Positions 54,981-64,000 of a stretch of DNA of 64,000 nt are shown here, in pieces (the first letter of the stretch is position 1; each line of letters begins with the position of its first letter). The stretch is taken from positions 186,001-250,000 of the forward strand of contig JADKAL010000003.1 of the NCBI GenBank assembly GCA_016715325.1, written 5' to 3'. The notes under the pieces are model-generated. The model was given only the letters and a program-made list of their open reading frames with translations, searched no databases and was not told the origin of the DNA. The stretch is from Methylococcaceae bacterium (GTDB lineage: Bacteria; Pseudomonadota; Gammaproteobacteria; Methylococcales; Methylomonadaceae). The translations under genes were made by a program, and so were the position numbers.

Positions 54981-55535
54981 ATGCGTGATGAAGTCAATCA
55001 AAATATTTCCCGGCTCCTAGACGACGATCTAGGTTACGATGAAACCCTTATTTTGTTGAATAAAATTCAAACCGATGAAGCCCTAAAATATAAAATGCTG
55101 CGATATCAAGCGATCAGCCAAGTACTGAAGAACGAAGAGTATTTTCAAATAAGGCCGGATTTCTCCGCTAAAATTGCGCAACAAATCGAACTCGAACCAA
55201 CCTATCTTCTTCCGCAACGAAAACAGCCTCGAACGAATACAAAAATATATTTTGCGGCGGCAGCTTCGGCTTTAATTGCAGCCGTTCTTGTTGGTCAACA
55301 GTTGCGAAATCGCGTTTTTACGGATAGCAATAATCAAGTTACAGCAGCAACATCACCAACCAACACTTCCTTACCGGTAACATTGGCCGGAAACCGAAAC
55401 AACAATCAAAATACTCGTCATCCGCTAACGGCTCAATTCAACGACTATTTACAGGCGCACAACAGTAGTGTGTATACCAACGGCGAGGCTAATTTCCATC
55501 CTTATGCCAAAATGGCGGCGTACGGAAAAGAATAA
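54981..55535 (+). CDS. rseA: sigma-E anti-sigma factor (RseA/MucA-like)
   Basis: A 184-residue single-pass membrane protein. The N-terminal cytoplasmic part (NQNISRLLDDDLGYDETLIL) fits the RseA_N sigma-binding domain, and a transmembrane helix is at about 90-108 (YFAAAASALIAAVLVGQQ). The periplasmic part is Asn/Thr-rich and would be cleaved by DegS/RseP-type proteases under stress. It lies directly between rpoE and mucB. Sequence is variable in this family, so identity rests on domain layout and context. Confidence 0.92.
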   Translation: MRDEVNQNISRLLDDDLGYDETLILLNKIQTDEALKYKMLRYQAISQVLKNEEYFQIRPDFSAKIAQQIELEPTYLLPQRKQPRTNTKIYFAAAASALIAAVLVGQQLRNRVFTDSNNQVTAATSPTNTSLPVTLAGNRNNNQNTRHPLTAQFNDYLQAHNSSVYTNGEANFHPYAKMAAYGKE

Positions 55536-55536
55536 C

Positions 55537-56508
55537 GTGTTGCAGCTTTTTTTCCTCGTGATGTTAGCGGCAATGAGTGCTGTTTGCGCTCAAGAAAATC
55601 CGCTCACTGCAAAACAGATTCTAGAAAAAATGGCTAAAGCGATGGAGGTATCGAGTTATCAAGGTACCGTCGTTTTTTTAAAAAACGACAAATTGGAAGC
55701 CATGAAGTACTTTCATACTGTTCAGAAAGACAGCCAGCAAGAACGCTTAGTCTCGTTGAATTCCCCATTAAGAGAAATCATCAGAAACTCAGATGAAGTA
55801 AAATGTTCGTTCAAGATGACGCAACAAGTGATTGTCGACCATCGTCCTTACGAACATTCATTCATTGTCGATGTACCTAAAAATTTGGATGAACTGGAAA
55901 CCAGTTACCGCTTTGAAATCGTGGGTGAAGAAGACGTTGCAATGATGCCCGCGTACGTTGTCGCAATACAACCCAAAGACGAGTTTCGCTACGTTAGAAA
56001 AATTTGGATATCGAAACAACAGTATTTGCCATTAAAAGCAGTTGTTTACGATCTTTCCGGCGTTGTCTTAGAACAAGTAGTGTTCACGGAAATGCAGATA
56101 AACCGGCAGGAAGCCGTTACATCGGCAGAAATTGCTAAAGCGACGCCAGCAGCTCAACCGGCTAAAGATGGATTGGATATGCAAAATCAAGCCGCTTTTG
56201 AGTTATCGGCATTGCCCCAGGGGTTTAAAAAAGTTTTTTTTGCCCGTAAGCCTATTCATAAATCCGGTTTGCCCGTCGATCATTTATTATTGAGCGACGG
56301 ATTCGCGTCGGTATCGGTATACCTGGAATCCGATAAAGATAAAGATTCTTCCGATTCACCTTTACCGGAAGGTATTCATGCCGTAGGTGCAATCAACTCG
56401 ATGAGTAGACGGTTGGCGGATTCACAGCTGACTGTATTAGGAGAAGTACCCGCCTCAACTGTCAAATTAATTGCCGAAAGCGTTAAACTCCGGCAACCGC
56501 TGCAATAA
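55537..56508 (+). CDS. rseB: sigma-E regulatory protein (RseB/MucB)
   Basis: A 323-residue periplasmic protein from GTG 55537, one base after the rseA stop; an upstream ATG at 55468 would overlap rseA and lose the signal peptide. Signal peptide about 1-18 (ending VCA-Q). The N-terminal domain has TAKQILEKMAKAMEVSSYQG, VDHRPYEHSFIVD and the MucB_RseB strands; the C-terminal domain has LPQGFKKVFFARKP and DHLLLSDGFASVSVYLES. It binds RseA and protects it from cleavage until mislocalised envelope lipids or proteins release it. Confidence 0.93.
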   Translation: MLQLFFLVMLAAMSAVCAQENPLTAKQILEKMAKAMEVSSYQGTVVFLKNDKLEAMKYFHTVQKDSQQERLVSLNSPLREIIRNSDEVKCSFKMTQQVIVDHRPYEHSFIVDVPKNLDELETSYRFEIVGEEDVAMMPAYVVAIQPKDEFRYVRKIWISKQQYLPLKAVVYDLSGVVLEQVVFTEMQINRQEAVTSAEIAKATPAAQPAKDGLDMQNQAAFELSALPQGFKKVFFARKPIHKSGLPVDHLLLSDGFASVSVYLESDKDKDSSDSPLPEGIHAVGAINSMSRRLADSQLTVLGEVPASTVKLIAESVKLRQPLQ

Positions 56509-56654
56509 TTTCACCTAGTCAACATGATTTAGCGTGATAAAGTAGATTCAAAAGCAACTTTGAGACTTCCTAATGCTTGAAAGCATGGAAGATTATTTCT
56601 AAGATTGCGTGTTATCAATTAGTTATTAACGAGTTGGACGAAATGGAGGTTTTA

Positions 56655-58061
56655 ATGTTCAGAAAAGTAATTTTCTGTGTTGTTTTAATGGTTATGAGTA
56701 GCAATTCCGTATTTGCTCAGTTGCCGGATTTTACCGAAATGGTAAAAACCAACGGCGTGGCCGTGGTCAATATCAGTACATCACAAAAAGCTAAACCTCC
56801 TGTCAAAGGTTTGCCGAAAAACCAGCAGTTGCCTGAAGGGTTGCCGCCGGAAATGGAAGAGTTGTTCAAACATTTTTTTAACGATCCGAACGGCGGCGGA
56901 TTCGGTGGACAGGAGGACTCCCAATCGTTGGGTTCCGGTTTTATTATCTCAGCGGACGGCTACATCTTAACGAATCACCATGTCGTTAATAATGCGGATG
57001 AAATCATTGTTAAGTTAACGGATCGCCGGGAATTAGTCGCGAAACTCATCGGTTCCGATGCTCGTACCGACATTGCACTACTTAAGGTTCAAGCAACGGG
57101 TTTGCCTACGGTAATTATCGGGTCGCCCAATGAATTAAAGGTAGGCGAATGGGTTTTGGCAATCGGTTCGCCCTTCGGCTTCGATCAATCGGTAACGGCC
57201 GGAATTGTGAGCGCCAAGGGACGTAGTTTACCGGGCGGGAATTATGTGCCTTTCATCCAAACCGATGTGGCGATTAATCCGGGTAATTCGGGCGGTCCCT
57301 TATTTAACATGGACGGAAAAGTTGTCGGCATTAATTCGCAAATTTATAGCCGCACAGGCGGCTATATGGGGTTGGCTTTTGCAATTCCGATGGATGTTGT
57401 GATGAATGTCGTTGAACAAATCAAGAAAGGCGGAAAAGCTTCTCACGGTTGGTTAGGTGTACAAATTCAGGATGTGACCAGGCAATTAGCGGAATCCTTC
57501 GGTATGAAAAAACCGCAAGGCGCGTTGGTTTCAAAGATTATTCCTAGCAGCCCGGCAGAAAAAGCGGGCTTACAGATCGGGGACATCATTACCGAATTTA
57601 ATGGTCAGCCGATCGAAAAATCGGCGGATTTACCGCCTATGGTTGGAATGACGCCGATTAATCAGAATGCTAAGTTAACGATAATTAGGCAGGGCGATAC
57701 CGAAACAATCGAGTTTAAAGTGGGCTTGTTACCGGATGAAGAGATTAAACCGGTATTGTCCAAAGCAGAGACCAAACCCAGTAATAAGCTGGGGATCACC
57801 GTTATCGATATTACCGACGAACAACGTGAAACATTGGAAAATGTGAAAAACGGCGTATTGGTTCAGGATGTAGATAACGGTAGCGGCGCCGATGCAGGAA
57901 TCCAGCCTGGCGATGTGATATTGAGAATTCAGAATAATGTCGTTCGCAACGTTAGCGACTTTGATAAAATAATCAAAAATCTACCCGTCGGTAAATCGGT
58001 GGCGGTTTTGATACAGCGCCGTGGCAGCCCGGTATTTCTGGCTTTAAAAATTGATAAATAA
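56655..58061 (+). CDS. mucD: periplasmic serine protease DegP/MucD-like
   Basis: A 468-residue HtrA protease/chaperone. ATG 56655 is favoured because ggagg at 56645-56649 precedes it and it places the signal peptide (ending SSNSVFA) at the N-terminus; the longer frame from 56577 adds 26 residues. Catalytic triad: His in ILTNHHVV, Asp in ARTDIALLK and Ser in NPGNSGGPL. Two PDZ domains follow (GWLGVQIQDVTRQLAESFGM and KLGITVIDITDEQRETLEN). It degrades misfolded envelope proteins and damps sigma-E signalling. It lies after mucB and 3 bp before lepA. Confidence 0.95.
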   Translation: MFRKVIFCVVLMVMSSNSVFAQLPDFTEMVKTNGVAVVNISTSQKAKPPVKGLPKNQQLPEGLPPEMEELFKHFFNDPNGGGFGGQEDSQSLGSGFIISADGYILTNHHVVNNADEIIVKLTDRRELVAKLIGSDARTDIALLKVQATGLPTVIIGSPNELKVGEWVLAIGSPFGFDQSVTAGIVSAKGRSLPGGNYVPFIQTDVAINPGNSGGPLFNMDGKVVGINSQIYSRTGGYMGLAFAIPMDVVMNVVEQIKKGGKASHGWLGVQIQDVTRQLAESFGMKKPQGALVSKIIPSSPAEKAGLQIGDIITEFNGQPIEKSADLPPMVGMTPINQNAKLTIIRQGDTETIEFKVGLLPDEEIKPVLSKAETKPSNKLGITVIDITDEQRETLENVKNGVLVQDVDNGSGADAGIQPGDVILRIQNNVVRNVSDFDKIIKNLPVGKSVAVLIQRRGSPVFLALKIDK

Positions 58062-58064
58062 TTC

Positions 58065-59864
58065 GTGGATTTAAAACAAATAAGAAATTTCTCCATCATT
58101 GCGCATATTGATCATGGTAAATCGACACTTGCGGACCGTTTCATTCAAATCTGTGGAGGGCTGACGGACCGGGAAATGTCAGCGCAAGTGCTCGATTCGA
58201 TGGACATCGAAAAAGAGCGCGGCATTACCATCAAAGCGCAAAGCGTAACACTGGATTTTATTGCCAAGGATGGTCTGACTTACCAGCTTAATTTCATCGA
58301 TACACCGGGGCACGTGGATTTTTCGTACGAGGTATCTCGTTCGTTAGCCGCATGCGAAGGTGCATTATTGGTCGTCGATGCGGCGCAAGGCGTGGAAGCG
58401 CAAAGCGTTGCCAATTGTTATACGGCTATCGAACAAGGGCTTGAAGTTGTTCCGGTTTTAAACAAGATCGATCTGCCCTCCGCCGAACCTGAAAGGGTTC
58501 AAGCTGAAATTGAGGAAGTCATCGGCATACCTGCGGATGAAGCTTTGCTGATTAGTGCTAAAACCGGTTTAGGCGTTAAAGACGTGCTGGAACAGCTCGT
58601 TATAAAGGTGCCGCCTCCGAAGGGGCAGATAGACGGGCCTTTGCAAGCGTTGATTATCGACTCGTGGTTTGATAGTTATTTGGGTGTCGTATCATTGGTC
58701 AGAATCGTCAATGGTAGCATCAGGAAAAAACAAAAAATTACCATAATGTCTACCGGCAAATCCTTTCCAGTTGATGCGGTAGGCGTATTTACCCCAAAGC
58801 GCTTGGAAAAAGGTATCTTAAATACCGGCGAAGTAGGTTACGTTGTTGCCGGGATAAAGGATATTTTCGGGGCTCCGGTGGGCGATACCATTACTTGGAC
58901 GGATAATCCCGCACAGGAACCGCTCACTGGATTCCAGAAAGTCCAACCCCGCGTATTTGCAGGGCTTTACCCGGTCAGTTCCGACAATTACGAAGACCTG
59001 CGTGAAGCGCTCAACAAGCTCAACCTGAATGATGCTGCCTTAGTCTTCGAACCGGAAACTTCGCAAGCGCTTGGATTTGGTTTTCGTTGCGGTTTTCTAG
59101 GTATGTTACATATGGAGATCGTGCAGGAACGCTTGGAGCGGGAATATGATGTCGATTTGATTACGACAGCTCCGACAGTAATCTATGAAGTGATTACCCA
59201 AAACGACCAAGTTTTGATGATCGACAATCCGGCAAAACTACCGGATATTGGGACGATTAAATGTATCCGTGAACCGATTATCCGTGCCAATATCCTTGTG
59301 CCGAACACCTATTTGGGTTCAGTAATCACCTTGTGTATCGAAAAAAGAGGTGTCCAAAAAGACATGCAATACGTTGGTAGGCAGGTATCCTTAAGCTTTG
59401 AACTGCCCATGAGTGAGGTCGTTTTGGACTTTTTCGACAGGCTTAAGTCGGTCAGTCGAGGCTTTGCTTCCTTTGAGTATGAATTCCTTCGCTTTCAAGA
59501 AGCGCCGTTGGTGAAACTGGATGTCTTAATCAATGCGGATAAGGTCGATGCCTTGTCTATCATCGTCCATCGCGACCTTAGCCAAAATCGCGGACGGGAT
59601 TTAGTCGAAAAAATGAAAGACCTTATCCCAAAACAAATGTATGAAGTTGCAATACAAGCAGCTATCGGTTCAAAAGTTATCGCACGCTCAACTGTTAAGG
59701 CAATGCGTAAAAACGTAACGGCTAAATGTTATGGCGGCGATATTACCCGGAAGAAAAAGCTGCTGGAAAAACAAAAGGCCGGTAAAAAACGGATGAAGCA
59801 GGTCGGCAATATCGAAATACCGCAAGAAGCCTTTTTGGCGGTATTACAGCTCAATAAAGAATAA
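58065..59864 (+). CDS. lepA: elongation factor 4 (LepA)
   Basis: A 599-residue translational GTPase that back-translocates or assists ribosomes. GTG 58065 start. G-domain motifs: [14 protein letters not shown] (G1), ERGITIKAQ (G2), DTPGHVDF (G3), NKIDLPSA (G4) and SAKTGLGV (G5). The LepA-specific C-terminal domain is present ([17 protein letters not shown] near the end). It is the first of the housekeeping genes coupled to the sigma-E operon, and normally precedes lepB. Confidence 0.98.
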   Translation: MDLKQIRNFSIIAHIDHGKSTLADRFIQICGGLTDREMSAQVLDSMDIEKERGITIKAQSVTLDFIAKDGLTYQLNFIDTPGHVDFSYEVSRSLAACEGALLVVDAAQGVEAQSVANCYTAIEQGLEVVPVLNKIDLPSAEPERVQAEIEEVIGIPADEALLISAKTGLGVKDVLEQLVIKVPPPKGQIDGPLQALIIDSWFDSYLGVVSLVRIVNGSIRKKQKITIMSTGKSFPVDAVGVFTPKRLEKGILNTGEVGYVVAGIKDIFGAPVGDTITWTDNPAQEPLTGFQKVQPRVFAGLYPVSSDNYEDLREALNKLNLNDAALVFEPETSQALGFGFRCGFLGMLHMEIVQERLEREYDVDLITTAPTVIYEVITQNDQVLMIDNPAKLPDIGTIKCIREPIIRANILVPNTYLGSVITLCIEKRGVQKDMQYVGRQVSLSFELPMSEVVLDFFDRLKSVSRGFASFEYEFLRFQEAPLVKLDVLINADKVDALSIIVHRDLSQNRGRDLVEKMKDLIPKQMYEVAIQAAIGSKVIARSTVKAMRKNVTAKCYGGDITRKKKLLEKQKAGKKRMKQVGNIEIPQEAFLAVLQLNKE

Positions 59865-59893
59865 AAAACTAAACCTTACTACACCAAACCTTT

Positions 59894-60670
59894 ATGGACT
59901 ACGACTTTTCATTTTTTCTATTTGTTGCCAGCATAGTGACTGGAGTGATTTGGGGCGGGTATCTTTTGCTGCTTAAATCGAAAGGCGAAACATTCGATGA
60001 AGCCAATGAGCCGGTCGTTGTCGAATATGCGCGGTCCTTCTTTCCGATTGTATTGATCGTTTTTTTACTACGCTCTTTTTTGGCGGAACCTTTTCGCATT
60101 CCTTCCGCGTCGATGATGCCGACCTTGTTAATAGGCGATTTTTTATTAGTTAATAAATTCGCTTATGGCATTCGTTTGCCGGTAATTAATAAAAAAATCA
60201 TAGATATTAATGAACCAAAACGCGGCGATATAGTGGTGTTTCGTTTTCCGAAAGATCCGTCGGTGGACTATATCAAACGCGTTATCGGTCTCCCCGGCGA
60301 TAAAGTGGCTTACTATAATAAAAAACTGACGATCAACGATATACCTGCTGAGCAACTATCGCTGGGTATTTACGAAGGTGTGGGTCAAGGTAGCGATATG
60401 ACCGGCAGCGAACATTTTGAAGAAAACCTTGAGAGTGTGCAGCACAGCATCTTAATTCGAAATGAATCGCCAACCTTAGAAGGCACTAATGTCATACCAC
60501 CAGGACAATACTTCGTAATGGGCGACAACCGCGATAATAGTAACGATAGCCGTTACTGGGGCACGGTTCCTGAGGAAAATCTGGTTGGTAAAGCCTTTTT
60601 TATCTGGATGAATTGGGATTGGGAACATAAAGGAATCGGATTCGACCGTATTGGCACAGTGCTAAAATAA
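59894..60670 (+). CDS. lepB: signal peptidase I
   Basis: A 258-residue inner-membrane protease that removes signal peptides from exported proteins. Two N-terminal membrane segments (about 5-25 and 48-63) are followed by the catalytic Ser73 in IPSASMMPTL and the general-base Lys128 in DYIKRVIGLPGD. The box E motif is GDNRDNSNDSRYWG. It follows lepA by 29 bp, the usual arrangement. Confidence 0.97.
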   Translation: MDYDFSFFLFVASIVTGVIWGGYLLLLKSKGETFDEANEPVVVEYARSFFPIVLIVFLLRSFLAEPFRIPSASMMPTLLIGDFLLVNKFAYGIRLPVINKKIIDINEPKRGDIVVFRFPKDPSVDYIKRVIGLPGDKVAYYNKKLTINDIPAEQLSLGIYEGVGQGSDMTGSEHFEENLESVQHSILIRNESPTLEGTNVIPPGQYFVMGDNRDNSNDSRYWGTVPEENLVGKAFFIWMNWDWEHKGIGFDRIGTVLK

Positions 60671-60723
60671 ACTACACTTAAGCACAGTCAAAATGTGTTT
60701 TATATATTTTCGCCGGAGTTAAG

Positions 60724-61101
60724 ATGAACAAACCCTACCGTCAAGAACAAGGTTATACCTTGATTTCGCTCATTTTTATATTGGGTTGCGTCGCTGCCGT
60801 CGTCCTTCTTATTTTCAAGATTGCCCCGATTTATTTAGACCACAGCAAAGTGACGAACGCTTTTTCGGCATTAGAAGGGCAAGGTAATTTAGCGGAGCTC
60901 AGCGAATCTGAAATTCGCTCCAGTCTCGATAAACGCTTTAATATGAATTACGTGAGCGATTTAAAAGCACAGGAAGTCAAGATCATTAAACAAGGTAGTT
61001 ATGTAAAAGTTGAAGCCGATTATGAAGTGGTTAGACCCATTGTCGGTAATCTAAGTGTGCTGGTCGAGTTCGACGATGTAATAGAGGCCGGTAGCGAGTG
61101 A
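60724..61101 (+). CDS. DUF4845 single-pass membrane protein
   Basis: A 125-residue protein with one N-terminal membrane helix (LISLIFILGCVAAVVLLIF, about 13-31) and a small periplasmic domain. The N-terminus looks pilin-like (EQGYTLISL), but there is no prepilin partner. DUF4845 genes typically sit between lepB and rnc, as here. It overlaps rnc by 4 bp. Function unknown. Confidence 0.9.
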   Translation: MNKPYRQEQGYTLISLIFILGCVAAVVLLIFKIAPIYLDHSKVTNAFSALEGQGNLAELSESEIRSSLDKRFNMNYVSDLKAQEVKIIKQGSYVKVEADYEVVRPIVGNLSVLVEFDDVIEAGSE

Positions 61102-61778
61102 CGAAAAAACCCGAAGTGCTGAGCAAAAAACTGGGGTTAACGTTTAACGATCCCCTCTTATTTGTTACGGCGCTCTCTCACCGAAGTGTTGGATCGAATA
61201 ACAATGAACGACTGGAGTTTTTGGGTGATTCCATATTAGGATTTGTTATCGCACAGAAGCTCTACGATGCGTTTCCCGATGCAGCCGAAGGCACCTTAAG
61301 CAGACTGAGGGCGAATCTCGTTAACGAGTCGTCGTTAGCGGAAGTGGCTCGCCAACATAATTTAGGCGATTATTTGCGTTTGGGTTCGGGAGAACTCAAA
61401 AGCGGCGGTTTTCGCAGGGATTCAATATTATCGGATGCTTTAGAGGCCATCATCGGCGCTTTATTCAAAGATCAAGGCATCAGTTCCTGTCAGGAGTGGA
61501 TAGGGCGAGTGTTTGCTGAAAAACTCCAAGAATTGTCGGCCGATAATTGGCAAAAAGACCCCAAAACGCAACTACAGGAATTGATGCAGGCCAAAAAAAT
61601 GGAGTTGCCCGATTACACATTAATCGACATGACCGGTTTACCGCATGAACAAATCTTTACGGTAAAGTGCAGCATTTCTTTGGTATCCGAACCGTGTATC
61701 GGCACAGGCGTTTCCAGAAAGAAAGCCGAGCAAGCAGCCGCCGAAATAATGTTAACTAAACTTATCAAGGGCAATTGA
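61098..61778 (+). CDS. rnc: ribonuclease III
   Basis: A 226-residue double-strand RNase that processes rRNA and other RNAs. The catalytic signature NERLEFLGDSILGFVIAQ (about 37-54) and the second acidic site DALEAIIGALFKD are intact. A C-terminal dsRNA-binding domain (PKTQLQELMQAKKMELPDYT to KKAEQAAAEIML) is complete. The start is GTG 61098 overlapping the DUF4845 stop (GTGA). The era gene starts within its stop. Confidence 0.97.
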   Translation: MTKKPEVLSKKLGLTFNDPLLFVTALSHRSVGSNNNERLEFLGDSILGFVIAQKLYDAFPDAAEGTLSRLRANLVNESSLAEVARQHNLGDYLRLGSGELKSGGFRRDSILSDALEAIIGALFKDQGISSCQEWIGRVFAEKLQELSADNWQKDPKTQLQELMQAKKMELPDYTLIDMTGLPHEQIFTVKCSISLVSEPCIGTGVSRKKAEQAAAEIMLTKLIKGN

Positions 61779-62659
61779 TGAATTGCGGTTATGTAGCCTT
61801 GATTGGGCGTCCGAACGTCGGTAAATCGACCTTAATGAATCATTTGCTGAAACAAAAGATCAGCATAACTTCTCGTAAACCCCAGACCACACGACATCGT
61901 ATCGTTGGAATTAATACCTCCGAAGCCGGGCAGATTATCTATCTCGATACGCCTGGCATGCACCAAGGCGAACAAAAAGCGCTAAACCGGTATTTAAATC
62001 GCACCGCCGATACAGCCTTGCTGGGCGTTAATGCAGTGATATGGTTAATTGACGGATTGGTTTGGCAGGATTTCGACGACATTATCCTTAAAAAATTGGA
62101 ACAAGCGAATTTGCCTGTTATTTTAGCAGTCAATAAAGTCGATAAAATAAAGGACAAAGAAGCAATTTTGGCATTTTTCGAGCAAGCGCAGCGGCGTTTC
62201 CCTTTCAAAGAATTGTTACCCGTTTCGGCTTTAAAAGGCACGAATCTTGAGCAGCTTGAAAGTGCAGTCTTAAGGTTATTGCCCGAAAGCGAACTCATCT
62301 ATCCTGAAGATCAAGTGACCGATAGGCCCGAGCGTTTTTTATGTGCCGAGATAGTAAGAGAGAAACTAACCCGGCGTTTGGGAAATGAACTGCCTTATTC
62401 GTTGACAGTTGAAGTAGAGCGTTACGAAGAACTTCCGAATGTCACCAAGATTTACATTGTTATATGGGTCGAAAGAACCTCGCAGAAAAGCATTGTAATT
62501 GGTACGGAAGGCGAGATGCTCAAGAAAATAGGGACCGATGCACGCTTTGATATTGAAAAGCTCATTGGGCAAAAGGTTTTTTTAAAACTCTGGGTCAAAG
62601 TGAAAAAAGGTTGGGCGGATAACGAAAGGGCATTATTAAGTTTGGGATTTAATGAGTGA
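61778..62659 (+). CDS. era: GTPase Era
   Basis: A 293-residue GTPase for 16S rRNA maturation and 30S assembly. I take ATG 61778, which overlaps the rnc stop by one base (TGATG), rather than the TTG at 61775. Motifs: GRPNVGKSTLMN (G1), the T of TTRHRIVG (G2), DTPGM (G3) and NKVDKIKD (G4). The C-terminal KH domain is present (IVIGTEGEMLKKIGTDARFD). It overlaps recO by 8 bp. Confidence 0.97.
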   Translation: MNCGYVALIGRPNVGKSTLMNHLLKQKISITSRKPQTTRHRIVGINTSEAGQIIYLDTPGMHQGEQKALNRYLNRTADTALLGVNAVIWLIDGLVWQDFDDIILKKLEQANLPVILAVNKVDKIKDKEAILAFFEQAQRRFPFKELLPVSALKGTNLEQLESAVLRLLPESELIYPEDQVTDRPERFLCAEIVREKLTRRLGNELPYSLTVEVERYEELPNVTKIYIVIWVERTSQKSIVIGTEGEMLKKIGTDARFDIEKLIGQKVFLKLWVKVKKGWADNERALLSLGFNE

Positions 62660-63359
62660 TTCGGTATTCTATTCGCAACCAAGCTACATATTGCACTATC
62701 AAAATTATCGTGAATCCAGTCTCATAATCGATGTTTTGACCCGTGATTTCGGCAGAATTTCTTTATTAGCCAAAGGAGTCAGGAAAGCAAAGTCAAAAAC
62801 ATGCGGTCTATTACAGCCTTTTAAACCTTTGTCGTTGTCGTATATGGGACGGTCCGGGCTTAAAACGCTCACGGATGCCGAGTTGCTGGACGTATCGGGC
62901 GAGTTAAGCGGAATAAACCTCTATTGCGGTTTTTATATCAATGAGTTGATTTGTAATTTTTTACATAAAGACGACCCGCATCCTGAGGTTTTTTCGGATT
63001 ACCAATCTTGTATAACGCAGTTATCTCGTTACGAGTTTCCCGAATCTGCTTTACGAGTTTTCGAAATGAATCTCATGGAAAATATCGGCTACGGTATGCA
63101 CTTCGGATACGATTTAAAGAATAATAAACCCGTTGAATTAACTAAAAAATATCTGTTTAATAAAGATCATGGATTCGTTGAGGATGCGGACGGTCGGTTT
63201 TCAGGCGCTACATTGCTAGCTATCGAGCAAAGAGTCTTTGTCGATCCGACGGTATTAAGCGAAGCAAAAAAATTGATGCGGATGCTTATCGATAGTCATT
63301 TGCAAGGAAAGCGGTTGAAAAGCCGTTCAGTCATAAATAAGATAGCCAAACGATTGTAA
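62652..63359 (+). CDS. recO: DNA repair protein RecO
   Basis: A 235-residue protein of the RecFOR recombination pathway that helps RecA load on SSB-coated DNA. The N-terminal OB domain has [20 protein letters not shown] and [13 protein letters not shown]; the C-terminal helical region has [12 protein letters not shown] and [22 protein letters not shown]. The position between era and pdxJ is the usual one in gammaproteobacteria. Confidence 0.95.
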   Translation: MSDSVFYSQPSYILHYQNYRESSLIIDVLTRDFGRISLLAKGVRKAKSKTCGLLQPFKPLSLSYMGRSGLKTLTDAELLDVSGELSGINLYCGFYINELICNFLHKDDPHPEVFSDYQSCITQLSRYEFPESALRVFEMNLMENIGYGMHFGYDLKNNKPVELTKKYLFNKDHGFVEDADGRFSGATLLAIEQRVFVDPTVLSEAKKLMRMLIDSHLQGKRLKSRSVINKIAKRL

Positions 63360-63361
63360 TA

Positions 63362-64000
63362 ATGGAAAAAAAACCTATTCTTCTAGGCGTTAATATTGAT
63401 CATGTGGCAACCATAAGACAAGCGAGAGGCACCCGCTACCCGGAGTTAATTCAAGCAGCGCTGGTGGCGGAGCAAAACGGTGCGGACGGCATCACCGCTC
63501 ATCTTCGTGAGGATCGTCGGCATATTCAGGACAGAGATATCTATTTGTTGAAAGACATGATACATACTCGGTTGAATATGGAAATGGCGGTCACGGATGA
63601 AATGGTTGACATTGCGGTTAAAGTAAAACCTTTTGCGTGTTGTTTGGTGCCTGAAAAACGCGCTGAATTGACGACAGAAGGCGGGCTCGATGTATCCGGA
63701 AATTTGCCGCGGATGCAACACGTGTGTGAAAAACTTGGGGCTGCGGAGATAGAGGTATCTCTCTTTATCGCGCCCGATAAAGCACAAATCGATGCCGCTA
63801 AAACAGCCGGTGCGCCGGTAATTGAGTTGCACACGGGGTGTTATGCGGATGCAGAATCGTCGGCAGAAAGAGAAGAGGAGTTGGATCGTATTAAACAAGC
63901 GGCTTATTATGCTCACAGCCTAGGGTTACAGGTTAATGCCGGTCATGGGTTACATTGGCATAATGTCGAAGCCATTTGTTTAATACCGCACATCGTCGAG
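63362..64000 (+). CDS. pdxJ: pyridoxine 5'-phosphate synthase (partial)
   Basis: Starts at ATG 63362, 2 bp after recO, and is still open at the window end (213 codons read; the full protein is about 240). It condenses 1-deoxyxylulose 5-phosphate with 3-amino-2-oxopropyl phosphate to pyridoxine 5'-phosphate. Family motifs seen: [72 protein letters not shown] and [12 protein letters not shown]. The C-terminal few residues lie outside the window. Confidence 0.97.
   Translation, partial: MEKKPILLGVNIDHVATIRQARGTRYPELIQAALVAEQNGADGITAHLREDRRHIQDRDIYLLKDMIHTRLNMEMAVTDEMVDIAVKVKPFACCLVPEKRAELTTEGGLDVSGNLPRMQHVCEKLGAAEIEVSLFIAPDKAQIDAAKTAGAPVIELHTGCYADAESSAEREEELDRIKQAAYYAHSLGLQVNAGHGLHWHNVEAICLIPHIVE

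Noticed and set aside
1-64000. CRISPR array or prophage
   Set aside because: No regularly spaced short direct repeats and no capsid, tail or integrase genes were seen.

Overview
This is a chromosomal window from a gammaproteobacterium of moderate GC. The core blocks (parE/parC; nadB; rpoE-rseA-mucB-mucD-lepA-lepB-DUF4845-rnc-era-recO-pdxJ) are typical of gammaproteobacteria. Gene order and protein style make me suspect a Methylococcales-type methanotroph, but no methane-oxidation gene lies here, so the placement is an inference.

Layout. 1-10.4 kb: a DUF5765-like membrane protein, parE, then an accessory islet before parC. The islet holds a four-repeat secreted protein, a trypsin-like protease, a Phd/PIN toxin-antitoxin pair with a perfect 32-bp palindromic operator, and an AT-rich GHKL-ATPase/PD-(D/E)XK-like fusion resembling a defence protein. 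A thioesterase overlaps parC. 10.4-15.5 kb: an unknown secreted protein, a FixL/FixJ-like two-component pair, an inositol-monophosphatase-family enzyme and an RlpA-like lipoprotein.

15.8-34.1 kb: a 13-gene, mostly start/stop-overlapping operon that looks like a complete surface-polysaccharide or glycolipid system. It has two COG4671-type GT-B glycosyltransferases, one GT4, two paralogous heparinase II/III-like proteins, two APH-fold kinases around a histidine phosphatase, a one-piece ABC exporter, a NodB-like deacetylase, an outer-membrane DUF5666/alginate-export-like barrel, and UDP-glucose dehydrogenase plus UDP-glucuronate epimerase to supply uronic acids. It lacks Wzx/Wzy, Wza/Wzc, a polyprenyl-phosphate initiating transferase and an Alg8-type synthase. 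This is my main candidate for an undescribed system.

34.3-45.1 kb: an accessory, decayed stretch. It holds secreted proteins of unknown function, a cyclase-family lipoprotein, a MITE-like element, pseudogene debris, a PD40 beta-propeller protein, two orphan Rhs C-terminal cassettes (the second with a toxin/immunity pair), two nearly identical IS630-type copies (one broken), a truncated second IS630-type transposase, and a repeat whose unoccupied copy defines the insertion site of the second IS.

45.1-64 kb: an SsuABC-like ABC importer with a frameshifted permease, trpS, membrane proteins, a YigZ protein, a dynamin-like GTPase, a small lipoprotein, nadB, and then the envelope-stress sigma factor operon behind a recognisable sigma-E-type promoter. 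That operon runs into lepA, lepB, rnc, era, recO and a pdxJ cut by the window end. No tRNA, rRNA or CRISPR array was recognised.
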